A DNA stretch of 64,000 nt from REEB95 sp963810055 (GTDB taxonomy: Bacteria > Pseudomonadota > Alphaproteobacteria > ATCC43930 > CGMCC-115725): positions 1 through 64,000 of the forward strand of contig CAWEME010000004.1 in assembly GCA_963810055.1 (NCBI GenBank). The letters are read 5' to 3'. Made by a program: the position numbers and the translations under genes. The stretch's first letter is position 1. The number at the start of each line of letters is the position of its first letter. Below are positions 54,038-61,754 of this stretch, one piece after another. A model generated the notes under the pieces. That model had not been told where the DNA came from. It searched no databases and saw only the letters and a program-made list of their open reading frames with translations.

Positions 54038-54868
54038 ATGGATATTTCACGCCTGCAAGCGACCATCGATTCCGCCTGGGAGCGGCGCCAGACTCTTGAC
54101 GCCAAGGCGAAGACGGCCGCGCGCAAGGCGGTGGCGTCCGCGCTCGACCTGCTCGACCGGGGAAATCTCCGCGTTGCCGAAAAAAGCGGCGGCGCGTGGC
54201 ATGTCCACCAATGGCTCAAGAAGGCGGTATTGCTCTCTTTCGCCTTGAACGATCTTGCGCCGATTGCCGGCGGGCCGGGTGGTGCGCGCTGGTGGGACAA
54301 GGTGCCGTCCAAATTCGCCGGCTGGGGCGCTTCCCAGTTCCACAAGGCCGGATTCCGCGCCGTGCCGGGCGCGGTGGTGCGCCATTCCGCGTACATTGCT
54401 CCCGGGGCTGTATTAATGCCCTGTTTCGTCAATGTCGGCGCTTATGTGGGGCCGGGCACCATGATCGACACCTGGTCGACGGTGGGCTCTTGCGCGCAAA
54501 TCGGCGCCGATTGCCACATCTCCGGCGGGGTCGGCATCGGCGGCGTGCTCGAGCCGGTTCAGGCGGCGCCGGTCATCGTCGAGGATCGCTGTTTCATCGG
54601 CGCGCGCAGCGAGGTGGCCGAGGGCGTTATCGTCGAGGAAGGCGCGGTGCTCGCCATGGGTTGCTTCATCGGCGCCTCGACCAAGATCGTCGACCGCGCT
54701 TCGGGCGAGGTTTTCATCGGCCACGTGCCGGCCTATGCCGTGGTGGTGCCGGGCAGCCTGCCGGCCAAGGACGGCAAAGGCCCGGGCCTCGCCTGCTGCG
54801 TCATCGTCAAGCGGGTGGATGCGCGCACGCGCGCCAAGACCTCGATCAACGAATTGCTGCGCGACTGA
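54038..54868 (+). CDS. dapD: Tetrahydrodipicolinate N-succinyltransferase
   Basis: DapD, 276 residues, transfers succinyl from succinyl-CoA to tetrahydrodipicolinate in lysine and peptidoglycan precursor synthesis. A helical N-terminal domain precedes the left-handed beta-helix: SAYIAPGAVLMPCFVNVGAY, MIDTWSTVGSCAQIGADCHI, GGVGIGGVLEPVQAAPVIVE and CFIGARSEVAEGVIVEEGAV. The length is canonical. It overlaps dapE by one base (TGATG), so the two steps are translationally linked. Confidence 0.96.
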   Translation: MDISRLQATIDSAWERRQTLDAKAKTAARKAVASALDLLDRGNLRVAEKSGGAWHVHQWLKKAVLLSFALNDLAPIAGGPGGARWWDKVPSKFAGWGASQFHKAGFRAVPGAVVRHSAYIAPGAVLMPCFVNVGAYVGPGTMIDTWSTVGSCAQIGADCHISGGVGIGGVLEPVQAAPVIVEDRCFIGARSEVAEGVIVEEGAVLAMGCFIGASTKIVDRASGEVFIGHVPAYAVVVPGSLPAKDGKGPGLACCVIVKRVDARTRAKTSINELLRD

Positions 54869-56052
54869 TGGCCGGAAACCCCATGGTTCCCATCGATCCC
54901 GCGCATCTCGCGGCGGAACTGATCCATTTCCCGAGCATCACGCCCCAGGATGCGGGCGCGATCCCATTTCTGGCGCGCGCGCTCGAAGGGCTGGGTTTTG
55001 CCTGCGAGACCGTGGAATTCGCCGAGCCCGGCACCGACAAGGTGCTGAACCTTTATGCGCGGCTCGGCAAGACCGGACGCAATTTCTGCTTCGCCGGCCA
55101 TACCGACGTGGTGCCGCCCGGCAATCTTGGTGGCTGGTCGTCCGATCCCTTCGCCGCCGCGCAGCGGGACGGCGTCCTCATCGGCCGTGGCGCCGCCGAC
55201 ATGAAAGGCGCGATCGCCTGTTTTGCGGCCGCGGTGTCGCGGTTTCTGGCGTCGCGCGGGAGGGAGTTCGGCGGTTCGATCAGCCTGCTCATCACCGGCG
55301 ACGAGGAAGCCGCCGCCGTCAACGGCACGCGCAAGGTTCTGGAATGGCTCAAGCAGCGCGGCGAGAAGCTCGACGCCTGCGTGGTGGGCGAGCCGACCAG
55401 CGTGAACAAGCTCGGCGACACCATCAAGATCGGCCGGCGCGGCAGCCTCAACGGCTACCTCACCGTGCGCGGCGTTCAAGGCCACACCGCCTATCCGCAG
55501 TTCGCCGACAACGCGGCCCATCGGCTGGCGGCGATGCTGCACGCCCTGGTCTCGACGCCCATCGACCAGGGAAGCGCGAATTTCGAGCCTTCGAATCTCC
55601 AAATCTCGACCGTCGATGTCGGCAATCCCGCGGCCAATGTCATCCCGGATACGGCGCGCGCCGTGTTCAACATCCGCTTCAACGACAAATGGACCAGCAA
55701 GACTCTGGAGCGGTGGCTGAGGGACGTGCTGGGCCAAGCCGGCTGGCGCGAAGGCGATAAGCTCGATGTGCGCGTGAGCGGCGAATCCTTCATCGTGCCG
55801 CAGGGCGAGGTGAGCCGGGAACTGACCGAAGCGGTGAAGCGCGTCACCGGCTTGACGCCCAGCCTCGGCACCGGGGGCGGCACCTCGGATGCGCGCTTCA
55901 TCCAGGCCTATTGCCCGGTGGCGGAGTTCGGCCTGGTCGGCGAGAGCGCCCACAAGGTCGACGAGCGCGTCAGCCTCCAAGACATCGAAAATCTCACGGA
56001 AATCTATCGCAATGTGTTGGAGAACTATTTTCCGGGGAAAGCCGGCCGATAA
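54868..56052 (+). CDS. dapE: Succinyl-diaminopimelate desuccinylase
   Basis: DapE, 394 residues, a dinuclear zinc M20 peptidase-family enzyme that removes succinate from N-succinyl-LL-diaminopimelate. FCFAGHTDVVPPG, IGRGAADMKGAIAC, LLITGDEEAAAVNGT with the catalytic Glu, VVGEPTSVNKLGD, VQGHTAYPQFADNAAH and LGTGGGTSDARFI supply metal and substrate residues. The product is used by DapF, also in this window. The start at 54868 overlaps dapD. Confidence 0.96.
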   Translation: MAGNPMVPIDPAHLAAELIHFPSITPQDAGAIPFLARALEGLGFACETVEFAEPGTDKVLNLYARLGKTGRNFCFAGHTDVVPPGNLGGWSSDPFAAAQRDGVLIGRGAADMKGAIACFAAAVSRFLASRGREFGGSISLLITGDEEAAAVNGTRKVLEWLKQRGEKLDACVVGEPTSVNKLGDTIKIGRRGSLNGYLTVRGVQGHTAYPQFADNAAHRLAAMLHALVSTPIDQGSANFEPSNLQISTVDVGNPAANVIPDTARAVFNIRFNDKWTSKTLERWLRDVLGQAGWREGDKLDVRVSGESFIVPQGEVSRELTEAVKRVTGLTPSLGTGGGTSDARFIQAYCPVAEFGLVGESAHKVDERVSLQDIENLTEIYRNVLENYFPGKAGR

Positions 56053-56156
56053 CCCAATAAATCCCGGGGGATAGCTCCGCTTGCGAGGCTGGCGTTCTGT
56101 TTAAATTCCGGTAGCATTAACGCAGTTTTAACTAATTGCCGATTAATGTTTCATTC

Positions 56157-56978
56157 ATGGAAAACCGTGCTTTGTTGCGCGCATTGCAACTTGCGTCCGC
56201 GGCCGCCCTTGCGGGGGTGCTGGCCGTTGCAGGCACGCCCGCCTTCGCGGACAGTGCACAGCAACCGGAAGGCAAGGGTATTTCCGCATTCATTCTCGGC
56301 CTGCGCCAATCCATCACCGATGGCGGCCTGTCTCATGCCGTGGGCGCGGCCGCCAATTGGGTGAACAAGATCGAGATCGGCTTGGGCGCGAGCGGCAATC
56401 TGCGTCCGGGCCTCGGCCTGCTCGCGCTCGAAACCAATTCGCGCATGATTCCGGTCAACCCGGCGGCAACGAACCGCGATCACGCTGCTGCGGCCGAGGA
56501 TGAATATGCCGGACCGGCAGCCTCGCCGCGCGGCCAGCGCCCACTGTCGCTGGCCGCCTTGTCCCGGGAAGCGGTCGCAACCAACGACCGCAGTTGGTCG
56601 CTGGGCCACGCCCAGGCCAATCTCGGCGCCGAAATGAGCACCACGGCGCTCGATCCGGTGTCCTATCTCACCGACGGCACCACGCGCGGTCCCGTGGTCG
56701 GCGGCGCCCTGGCCGAGCATTCGCTCACCGGACACGACATCGAATTCGGGTTGCCGATTCCTTATCTTGACGGCGCACGCATTGCCGCCGCGCATTACTG
56801 GTGGGGCGACGGCGTCTTCACCCCGCTGGTCGAGGGCACCCGCGTGAGCCTGAAGCTGGAAGTGATGCCGCACCTGCAATTCGAGAGCGGCGCCACCCAG
56901 GACCCGGTGCACGGCAACGCCGGATTTTTCGGCATGCGCTACAGCGTGCCGCTCGAAGACGAAAAATCCCAACCCTGA
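56157..56978 (+). CDS. Exported protein, possible inverse-autotransporter-type beta barrel
   Basis: A 273-residue secreted protein. It has a signal peptide (LQLASAAALAGVLAVAGTPA, cleavage after AFA) and then KIEIGLGASGNLRPGLGLLA. The C-terminal half alternates strand-like segments: HDIEFGLPIPYLDGARIAAA, HYWWGDGVFTPLVEGTRVSL, KLEVMPHLQFESGATQDP and GFFGMRYSVPLE. The G-x-D-x-E...PY...Y(W/Y)...G pattern recalls the beta domain of intimin/invasin-type inverse autotransporters, but the resemblance is weak and no passenger follows. A central Ala/Pro-rich linker (about residues 100-150) is low complexity. An AT-rich promoter region precedes it. It is convergent with truA, nine bases away. Confidence 0.55.
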   Translation: MENRALLRALQLASAAALAGVLAVAGTPAFADSAQQPEGKGISAFILGLRQSITDGGLSHAVGAAANWVNKIEIGLGASGNLRPGLGLLALETNSRMIPVNPAATNRDHAAAAEDEYAGPAASPRGQRPLSLAALSREAVATNDRSWSLGHAQANLGAEMSTTALDPVSYLTDGTTRGPVVGGALAEHSLTGHDIEFGLPIPYLDGARIAAAHYWWGDGVFTPLVEGTRVSLKLEVMPHLQFESGATQDPVHGNAGFFGMRYSVPLEDEKSQP

Positions 56979-56987
56979 CCTAAGCCT

Positions 56988-57734
56988 TCAATCCTCGGCA
57001 TAGACCACGCGCACCAGGTAAAGCCCTTCGGGCGGCGCGGTCGGTCCGGCCGCGCGCCGGTCGCGCGCCGCGAGCGCCGTTTTGACGTCGCTCTTGTCCC
57101 ATTTGCCCGCCCCCACCAGCTTGAGCGTGCCGACCATGTTGCGCACCTGATGATGGAGGAAGGAGCGCGCCCGCGCCTCGATGCGGATCTCGTCCCCTTC
57201 GCGCGCAACCTCGAGCGCGTCGAGCGTCTTCACCGGCGATTTCGCCTGGCACATCGTGTCGCGGAAGCTCGAGAAATCGTGTTTGCCGACCAGTACTTGC
57301 GCCGCCTCGTGCATGGCCTCCGCGTCGAGGCCGGGCCCGACATGCCAGACCCGGCCGCGTTCGACCGCGGGCGGCGGGCGGCGATTCAGAATGCGGTAGA
57401 GATAAACCCGGCCGCGGGCCGAGCGCCGTGCGTCGAAAGCGTCGGATACGCGCTCGGCGTTCAGCACCGATACCGCATGCGGCTTCACATGCTGGTTGAG
57501 GGCGTTGCGGATGGTTTCGGGGTTGGTCTCTCGCGGCAGATCGAGATGTGCGACCTGCGCCAGCGCGTGGACCCCGGCATCGGTGCGGCCGGCGCCGTGC
57601 ACGGTGACGCGCTTGCCGCAGAAACGCTCGACGGCGGTTTCCAGGATTTCCTGCACCGAAAGCCCGTTTCCCTGACGCTGCCAGCCGACCAGGCCGGTGC
57701 CGTCATATTCGAGCGTCAGTTTGTAGCGGGGCAT
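56988..57734 (-). CDS. truA: tRNA pseudouridine(38-40) synthase
   Basis: TruA, 248 residues, makes pseudouridine at positions 38-40 of the anticodon stem. LTLEYDGTGLVGWQRQGNGL, the catalytic Asp in VHGAGRTDAGVHALAQVAHL, RRSARGRVYLYRILNR and ARSFLHHQVRNMVGTLKLVG are diagnostic. It overlaps the end of fmt by 19 bases, part of the def-fmt-truA operon. Confidence 0.96.
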   Translation of the reverse strand: MPRYKLTLEYDGTGLVGWQRQGNGLSVQEILETAVERFCGKRVTVHGAGRTDAGVHALAQVAHLDLPRETNPETIRNALNQHVKPHAVSVLNAERVSDAFDARRSARGRVYLYRILNRRPPPAVERGRVWHVGPGLDAEAMHEAAQVLVGKHDFSSFRDTMCQAKSPVKTLDALEVAREGDEIRIEARARSFLHHQVRNMVGTLKLVGAGKWDKSDVKTALAARDRRAAGPTAPPEGLYLVRVVYAED

Positions 57735-58657
57735 GGCAGGATCGTGCCTGGGGGAATGGCGAAGCCGCGCAGGAAAGCCGGGGATTCGAGCGCGGCGCGC
57801 CCGGCACGTTGCAGCCGCATCAGCCGGAGCGCGCCTTGGCCGCAGGCTATCGCCAGATCCCCGTCCAGCACCGTGCCGGGTGGAGCTGGTTCCGCGTTCT
57901 CGGCGATCTCGGCCGCCAGCACGCGGATGCGTTCATCCTTGTAAGTGAAATGGCAGCCGGGAAAGGGATCGAAGGCGCGGATCGCGCGCTCCAATTCCGG
58001 GGCGGGTTTGCGCCAGTCGAGATCGCCCTCCTCGCGCTTGAGCTTCTTGGCGTAAGTGGCGCCTTCGGCGGCTTGTGGCCGGGATTTGAGCGTTCCGGCG
58101 GATATCCCTTCCAGCGCGTTGAGCAGCAACGCCGCTCCGCGTTCGGCCAGGAGCTTGTACAGTTCGCCGGACGTCGTCTTGGCGCCGATGGGCACGCGTT
58201 CGACGAGCCAGACCGGGCCGGTATCCAACCCTTCTTCCATTTGCATGATCGAGATGCCGGTCTCGGTGTCGCCTGCCTGGATCGCGCGTTCAATCGGCGC
58301 GGCGCCCCGCCAGCGCGGCAGCAGCGAGGTATGGACATTGATGCAGCCCAAACGGGGCGCGGCGAGGATCGGTTTGGGCAGGATCAGGCCATAGGCCGCC
58401 ACCACCGCGGCGTCGAGCTTGAGGGCAACCAAGCGCGCCGCCTCGCCCGCGCTCAGCAGCGAAGGCGTCTCAACCTTCAGCCCCTTGCGCTCGGCCAGTT
58501 CCTGCACCGGCGAGGGCAACACGCGGTGGCCGCGTCCGGCCGGGCGCGCGGGCTGGCAATAGACGCAAGCGATGTCGTGCCCGGCCGTGAGCAAGGCATC
58601 GAGAATGGTGGCCGCGAAAACCGGCGTGCCCAGGAAGGCAAGGCGCAGCTTGGTCAT
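57716..58657 (-). CDS. fmt: Methionyl-tRNA formyltransferase
   Basis: Fmt, 313 residues, formylates initiator Met-tRNA with 10-formyl-THF. LRLAFLGTPVFAATILDALL, AAYGLILPKPILAAPRLGCI, NVHTSLLPRWRGAAPIERAI with catalytic Asn-His and IMQMEEGLDTGPV with the catalytic Asp are present, followed by the C-terminal OB-like domain. The ATG at 58657 gives the family start. It lies 17 bases after def. Confidence 0.96.
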   Translation of the reverse strand: MTKLRLAFLGTPVFAATILDALLTAGHDIACVYCQPARPAGRGHRVLPSPVQELAERKGLKVETPSLLSAGEAARLVALKLDAAVVAAYGLILPKPILAAPRLGCINVHTSLLPRWRGAAPIERAIQAGDTETGISIMQMEEGLDTGPVWLVERVPIGAKTTSGELYKLLAERGAALLLNALEGISAGTLKSRPQAAEGATYAKKLKREEGDLDWRKPAPELERAIRAFDPFPGCHFTYKDERIRVLAAEIAENAEPAPPGTVLDGDLAIACGQGALRLMRLQRAGRAALESPAFLRGFAIPPGTILPCPATN

Positions 58658-58674
58658 GGAGGGCCTTGGCCCCC

Positions 58675-59199
58675 TCAGGCCGGGACCGGGGTGTTCTGGC
58701 GCTTCAACTTGGAGAGCTTGCGCAGGATGATGCTGCGCTTCAGGGCGGAGATGTGATCCACGAATAGCACGCCTTCGAGATGGTCCATCTCGTGCTGGAT
58801 GCAGGTGGCGAGCAGGCCCTTGGCCTCGATCTCGCGGATCTCGTTCTGCTCGTCGAGGTATCTGAGCCGGATCGCGGAAGGCCGGGTCACGTCGGCATAT
58901 TGCTCGGGCAGGGAAAGGCAGCCTTCGCTGCACACCATGGTTTCGTCCGACGCCCACAGGATCTCGGGATTGGCGATCTTCATCGGCTGCGGCTTTTCGC
59001 CCTCGCGCGCGCAATCGACCACGATGACGCGCTCCAGCACGCCCACCTGCGGCGCGGAGAGGCCAATGCCGTTGGATTCGTACATGGTCTGGACCATGTC
59101 GGACATCAGCCGGCGCACGCGGTTGTCCACCGCCTTGACCGGCAAGGATTTTTTCTTCAGGCGCGGGTCGGGCGCGGTGAGGATGGGAAGAACGGCCAT
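58675..59199 (-). CDS. def: Peptide deformylase
   Basis: Def, 174 residues, removes the N-formyl group from nascent proteins. The three motifs GIGLSAPQVG, EGCLSLPEQ with the metal Cys and QHEMDHLEGVLF with the HEMDH metal site are intact. It is the first gene of def-fmt-truA and is divergent from the rmuC fragment, which starts 80 bases away. Confidence 0.96.
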   Translation of the reverse strand: MAVLPILTAPDPRLKKKSLPVKAVDNRVRRLMSDMVQTMYESNGIGLSAPQVGVLERVIVVDCAREGEKPQPMKIANPEILWASDETMVCSEGCLSLPEQYADVTRPSAIRLRYLDEQNEIREIEAKGLLATCIQHEMDHLEGVLFVDHISALKRSIILRKLSKLKRQNTPVPA

Positions 59200-59278
59200 G
59201 ATTATTCTTAGGTAGGGCCTGAAACCCGGCTCGTCAACGGGTTAGCGGCGGGGCGGGCGCTTGGGATAAGATGCCGGC

Positions 59279-59557
59279 ATGGAAATCACCCTGATCGTAT
59301 TGGTGGCGCTGTTGGCGGCTGCCGGGCTGGGCCTGGTCGTCCTGTTCCGCGCCCGCGACTCGGCGGTCAAGGCCCAACACGCGGCTGAACGCGAGCTGGC
59401 GGTGGCGCGCGAGAAGCTCAGCGAGGCGGAAAACCGCCGGGGCGATTTCGAGACGTTGCGCCGGGAAAGCCTGCAAGCGGCGCAGGCGGCGATGCACAAA
59501 ACCGCGCTCGATCTGTCCTCCAAGCTCTTGGAGGATCACAAGCGCGAAAGTATCTAA
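59279..59557 (+). pseudogene. rmuC: DNA recombination protein RmuC, 5' fragment only
   Basis: The first 92 residues of RmuC: a membrane anchor (MEITLIVLVALLAAAGLGLV) and the start of the coiled coil (KAQHAAERELAVAREKLSEA, LSSKLLEDHKRES). RmuC is normally about 400-500 residues, with a nuclease-like domain in the second half. Here the frame ends two codons after KRES, exactly where base composition switches from GC-rich to AT-rich, and the rest of the gene is gone up to the recR stop codon. The fragment could still yield a small membrane protein, but the RmuC nuclease-like domain is missing from it. Confidence 0.85.
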
Positions 59558-59605
59558 TAGTTATTGGATAGGGCCTGATGCCTGAGCCGTGGTATTATTA
59601 AAACT

Positions 59606-60835
59606 ATGGATTATAAAACCGAGAAATTGGACAAGTTCTTTGACGGGGTGAAGACCCTAACATTTTGGAAAAGGGTCTTTGCCTGGTCACAATTCAGGGC
59701 GCTGAGTTACGAAGCATATAAGGAATTCACGACGATTGTTTCTCAGGCCAAGCAACAGGCCGAACAGCTTGAATTAGCTGAGCAGACTAAATCAATCTTA
59801 GAAAACGACAACAAACACCTTCAGGCCAGTAATCAGCAGCATAGTCTTGATCTGTTTTCGATAAGGAAGGAACTCTCTCGTCTGGAACAAGAGCATGCGC
59901 GACTTAACAAAGAAAATATAATCTTCAAACAGACCGACGACGACCGGCAGAAAAAATACAAAGAGGACGTCGCGAACTTAAATTCTATTGTGGCGCGGAC
60001 ACACGGGGAGAGACAGCGGGAAATTAGCGAGCGCCAGCAGGAGGAAATTGACAGACTGAAGCGCCAAAAAGAGACCTGGGCAAAGCATGAGACCAAGGTA
60101 CAAGAAGCCATAAAAACCATCTGCCAAAAGCACACAATCGAATATGTGGACAAGGTACCGTTTAAGGGCAGCCCGGATAATACGATCAAGCTTTGCGACG
60201 AATACATTATCTTCGACGCGAAAAGCCCCGCATCGGACGACCTTGGGAATTTCTTTAGCTACATAAAAAATCAGACTGAATCGGTTAAGAAGTACATCAA
60301 AGAGGAAAATGTTAAGAAGGAAATCTATCTAGTAATTCCTTCTAACACGGTCGAGGTGATCGAAAAGACCGCGTTCAATATGGCCGATTATAATGTTTAT
60401 GTTGTTACTTTAGATGCTCTTGAGCCGCTGATTTTGTCTCTCAAGAAGCTCGAGGAATATGAGTTCGTCAATGAACTAAGTCCCGACGAAAGAGATAACA
60501 TTTGCAGAGTCATTGGCAGATTTGCGCATATGACAAAACGCAGAATTCAGATCGATCTGTTTTTCGACCGCGAATTTCTTGAGATTTTATCTAAGTGCAA
60601 TGCTGATCTACCGAGCGACATCCTAGAGAAGGCGGTTGAATATGAGAAAGCAGAGAAATTGAATCCGCCCCAAGAGAAACGCTTAAAATCGATTTCCAAT
60701 AAAACTCTTGAAATAGACAGTCAGCAGGTCAAGAAAGAAGCGGAGGCGAAAGACATTGTGTTTCCGTCGACGATGCAGCGTGATATCACAAATCTGCCTT
60801 TGTACACCGATAAAAAACCGGAAGTGGCTAAATAA
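59606..60835 (+). CDS. AT-rich, RmuC-like coiled-coil nuclease-fold protein, probably acquired
   Basis: A 409-residue protein with AT-rich codon use quite unlike its surroundings. Residues 35-170 form a long coiled coil (LELAEQTKSILENDNKHLQA and onward). The C-terminal domain has CDEYIIFDAKSPASDD (about residues 204-219), echoing the RmuC LVIDAKVPL nuclease-like motif, then VKKYIKEENVKKEIYLVIPS and YNVYVVTLDALEPLILSL, which follow the RmuC order of helix, PExxxLFVPSE strand and VxxxTPTTLL segment. So it looks like a distant RmuC or PD-(D/E)XK relative. No clear ribosome-binding site precedes the ATG. Its TAA abuts the recR stop with no spacer. Function unknown; recombination or defence are guesses. 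Confidence 0.7.
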   Translation: MDYKTEKLDKFFDGVKTLTFWKRVFAWSQFRALSYEAYKEFTTIVSQAKQQAEQLELAEQTKSILENDNKHLQASNQQHSLDLFSIRKELSRLEQEHARLNKENIIFKQTDDDRQKKYKEDVANLNSIVARTHGERQREISERQQEEIDRLKRQKETWAKHETKVQEAIKTICQKHTIEYVDKVPFKGSPDNTIKLCDEYIIFDAKSPASDDLGNFFSYIKNQTESVKKYIKEENVKKEIYLVIPSNTVEVIEKTAFNMADYNVYVVTLDALEPLILSLKKLEEYEFVNELSPDERDNICRVIGRFAHMTKRRIQIDLFFDREFLEILSKCNADLPSDILEKAVEYEKAEKLNPPQEKRLKSISNKTLEIDSQQVKKEAEAKDIVFPSTMQRDITNLPLYTDKKPEVAK

Positions 60836-61429
60836 TCAGTCCTTCAGCGGCTTGCGCGATTTGAGCGCCGCGGTGAGCGTGCCTTCGTCGAGATAATCGA
60901 GCTCGCCTCCCACCGGAACGCCATGCGCCAGGCGCGAGACCAGCGCGCCCGAAGCCGCCAGGCGATCGGCGATGTAATGCGCGGTGGTCTGGCCCTCGAC
61001 ATTGGCGTTCATCGCCAGGATCACCTCGCGCGCCTTGGTCCGGGTGACGCGTTCCACCAGCGCCTCGATCTTGAGGTCTTCCGGCCCGACGCCGTCCAGC
61101 GCCGAGAGCGTGCCGCCCAGCACGTGATAGACGCCCTTGAACGAGGCCGAGCGTTCGATCGCCCAGAGATCGGCCACGTCCTCCACCACGCAGATCGTGC
61201 CCTGGTCGCGCCTCGGGTCGCGGCAAAGGGAACAGGGGTCGGAGGTGTCGAGATTGCCGCAGACCGAACAGGGATGGATATGCGCGGCGGCCTCTTTCAG
61301 CGCCGCGGCCAAAGGCTCCATCACGCTTTCGCGGCGCTTGATCAGGTAAAGCGCGGCGCGCCGCGCCGAGCGCGGTCCGAGGCCCGGCAGTTTGGCGAGC
61401 AGCTGGATCAGCCGGTCGAGTTCCAGCAC
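60836..61429 (-). CDS. recR: Recombination protein RecR
   Basis: RecR, 197 residues, works with RecO/RecF to load RecA at gaps. LIQLLAKLPGLGPRSARRAA is the helix-hairpin-helix, HPCSVCGNLDTSDPCSLC the zinc finger, and the Toprim domain spans ICVVEDVADLWAIERSASFK to EVILAMNANVEGQTTAHYIA and ARLAHGVPVGGELDYLDEGT. It is intact although its stop codon is the right edge of the AT-rich segment. One base separates it from ybaB. Confidence 0.96.
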   Translation of the reverse strand: MLELDRLIQLLAKLPGLGPRSARRAALYLIKRRESVMEPLAAALKEAAAHIHPCSVCGNLDTSDPCSLCRDPRRDQGTICVVEDVADLWAIERSASFKGVYHVLGGTLSALDGVGPEDLKIEALVERVTRTKAREVILAMNANVEGQTTAHYIADRLAASGALVSRLAHGVPVGGELDYLDEGTLTAALKSRKPLKD

Positions 61430-61430
61430 G

Positions 61431-61754
61431 TCAGAAAGGCAGCTTCATCCCCGGCGGCAGCTTCAACCCGCCGGTGAGCTTCTCCATCTCCTCGGTGGCG
61501 AGCCGGTCGGCCCGCGCCTTGGCGTCGTTGAAGGCGGCCAGGATCAGGTCTTCCAGCACCTCGGTCTCGTTGGGGTCGACCGCCGATTTGTCGAGCTTGA
61601 GCTTCTTCACCTCGCCCTTGCCGTTGAGCGTAACCTGCACCATTCCGCCGCCTGCGGATCCCGTGACCTCGATCTCGGCGAGCTTGGCCTGCATCTCGGC
61701 CATGCGCGCCTGCATCTGCTGCGCCTGCTTCAGCATCTGCACCAAGTTGCTCAT
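61431..61754 (-). CDS. ybaB: YbaB/EbfC family nucleoid-associated protein
   Basis: A 107-residue DNA-binding protein with the typical helical tweezer. MSNLVQMLKQAQQMQARMAE opens it; VTGSAGGGMVQVTLNGKGEV and VLEDLILAAFNDAKARADRL match the family. It is translationally coupled to dnaX by ATGA and followed by recR, the standard dnaX-ybaB-recR order. Confidence 0.95.
   Translation of the reverse strand: MSNLVQMLKQAQQMQARMAEMQAKLAEIEVTGSAGGGMVQVTLNGKGEVKKLKLDKSAVDPNETEVLEDLILAAFNDAKARADRLATEEMEKLTGGLKLPPGMKLPF

Noticed and set aside
56157..56978. PEP-CTERM sorting substrate
   Set aside because: The exported protein ends in acidic residues with no VPEP motif, no terminal helix and no Arg cluster; no other protein in the window has one.
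59553..59605. Target-site duplication or inverted repeat at the rmuC junction
   Set aside because: Comparison of the sequence around 59553-59605 with that around 60820-60850 showed no convincing direct or inverted repeat.
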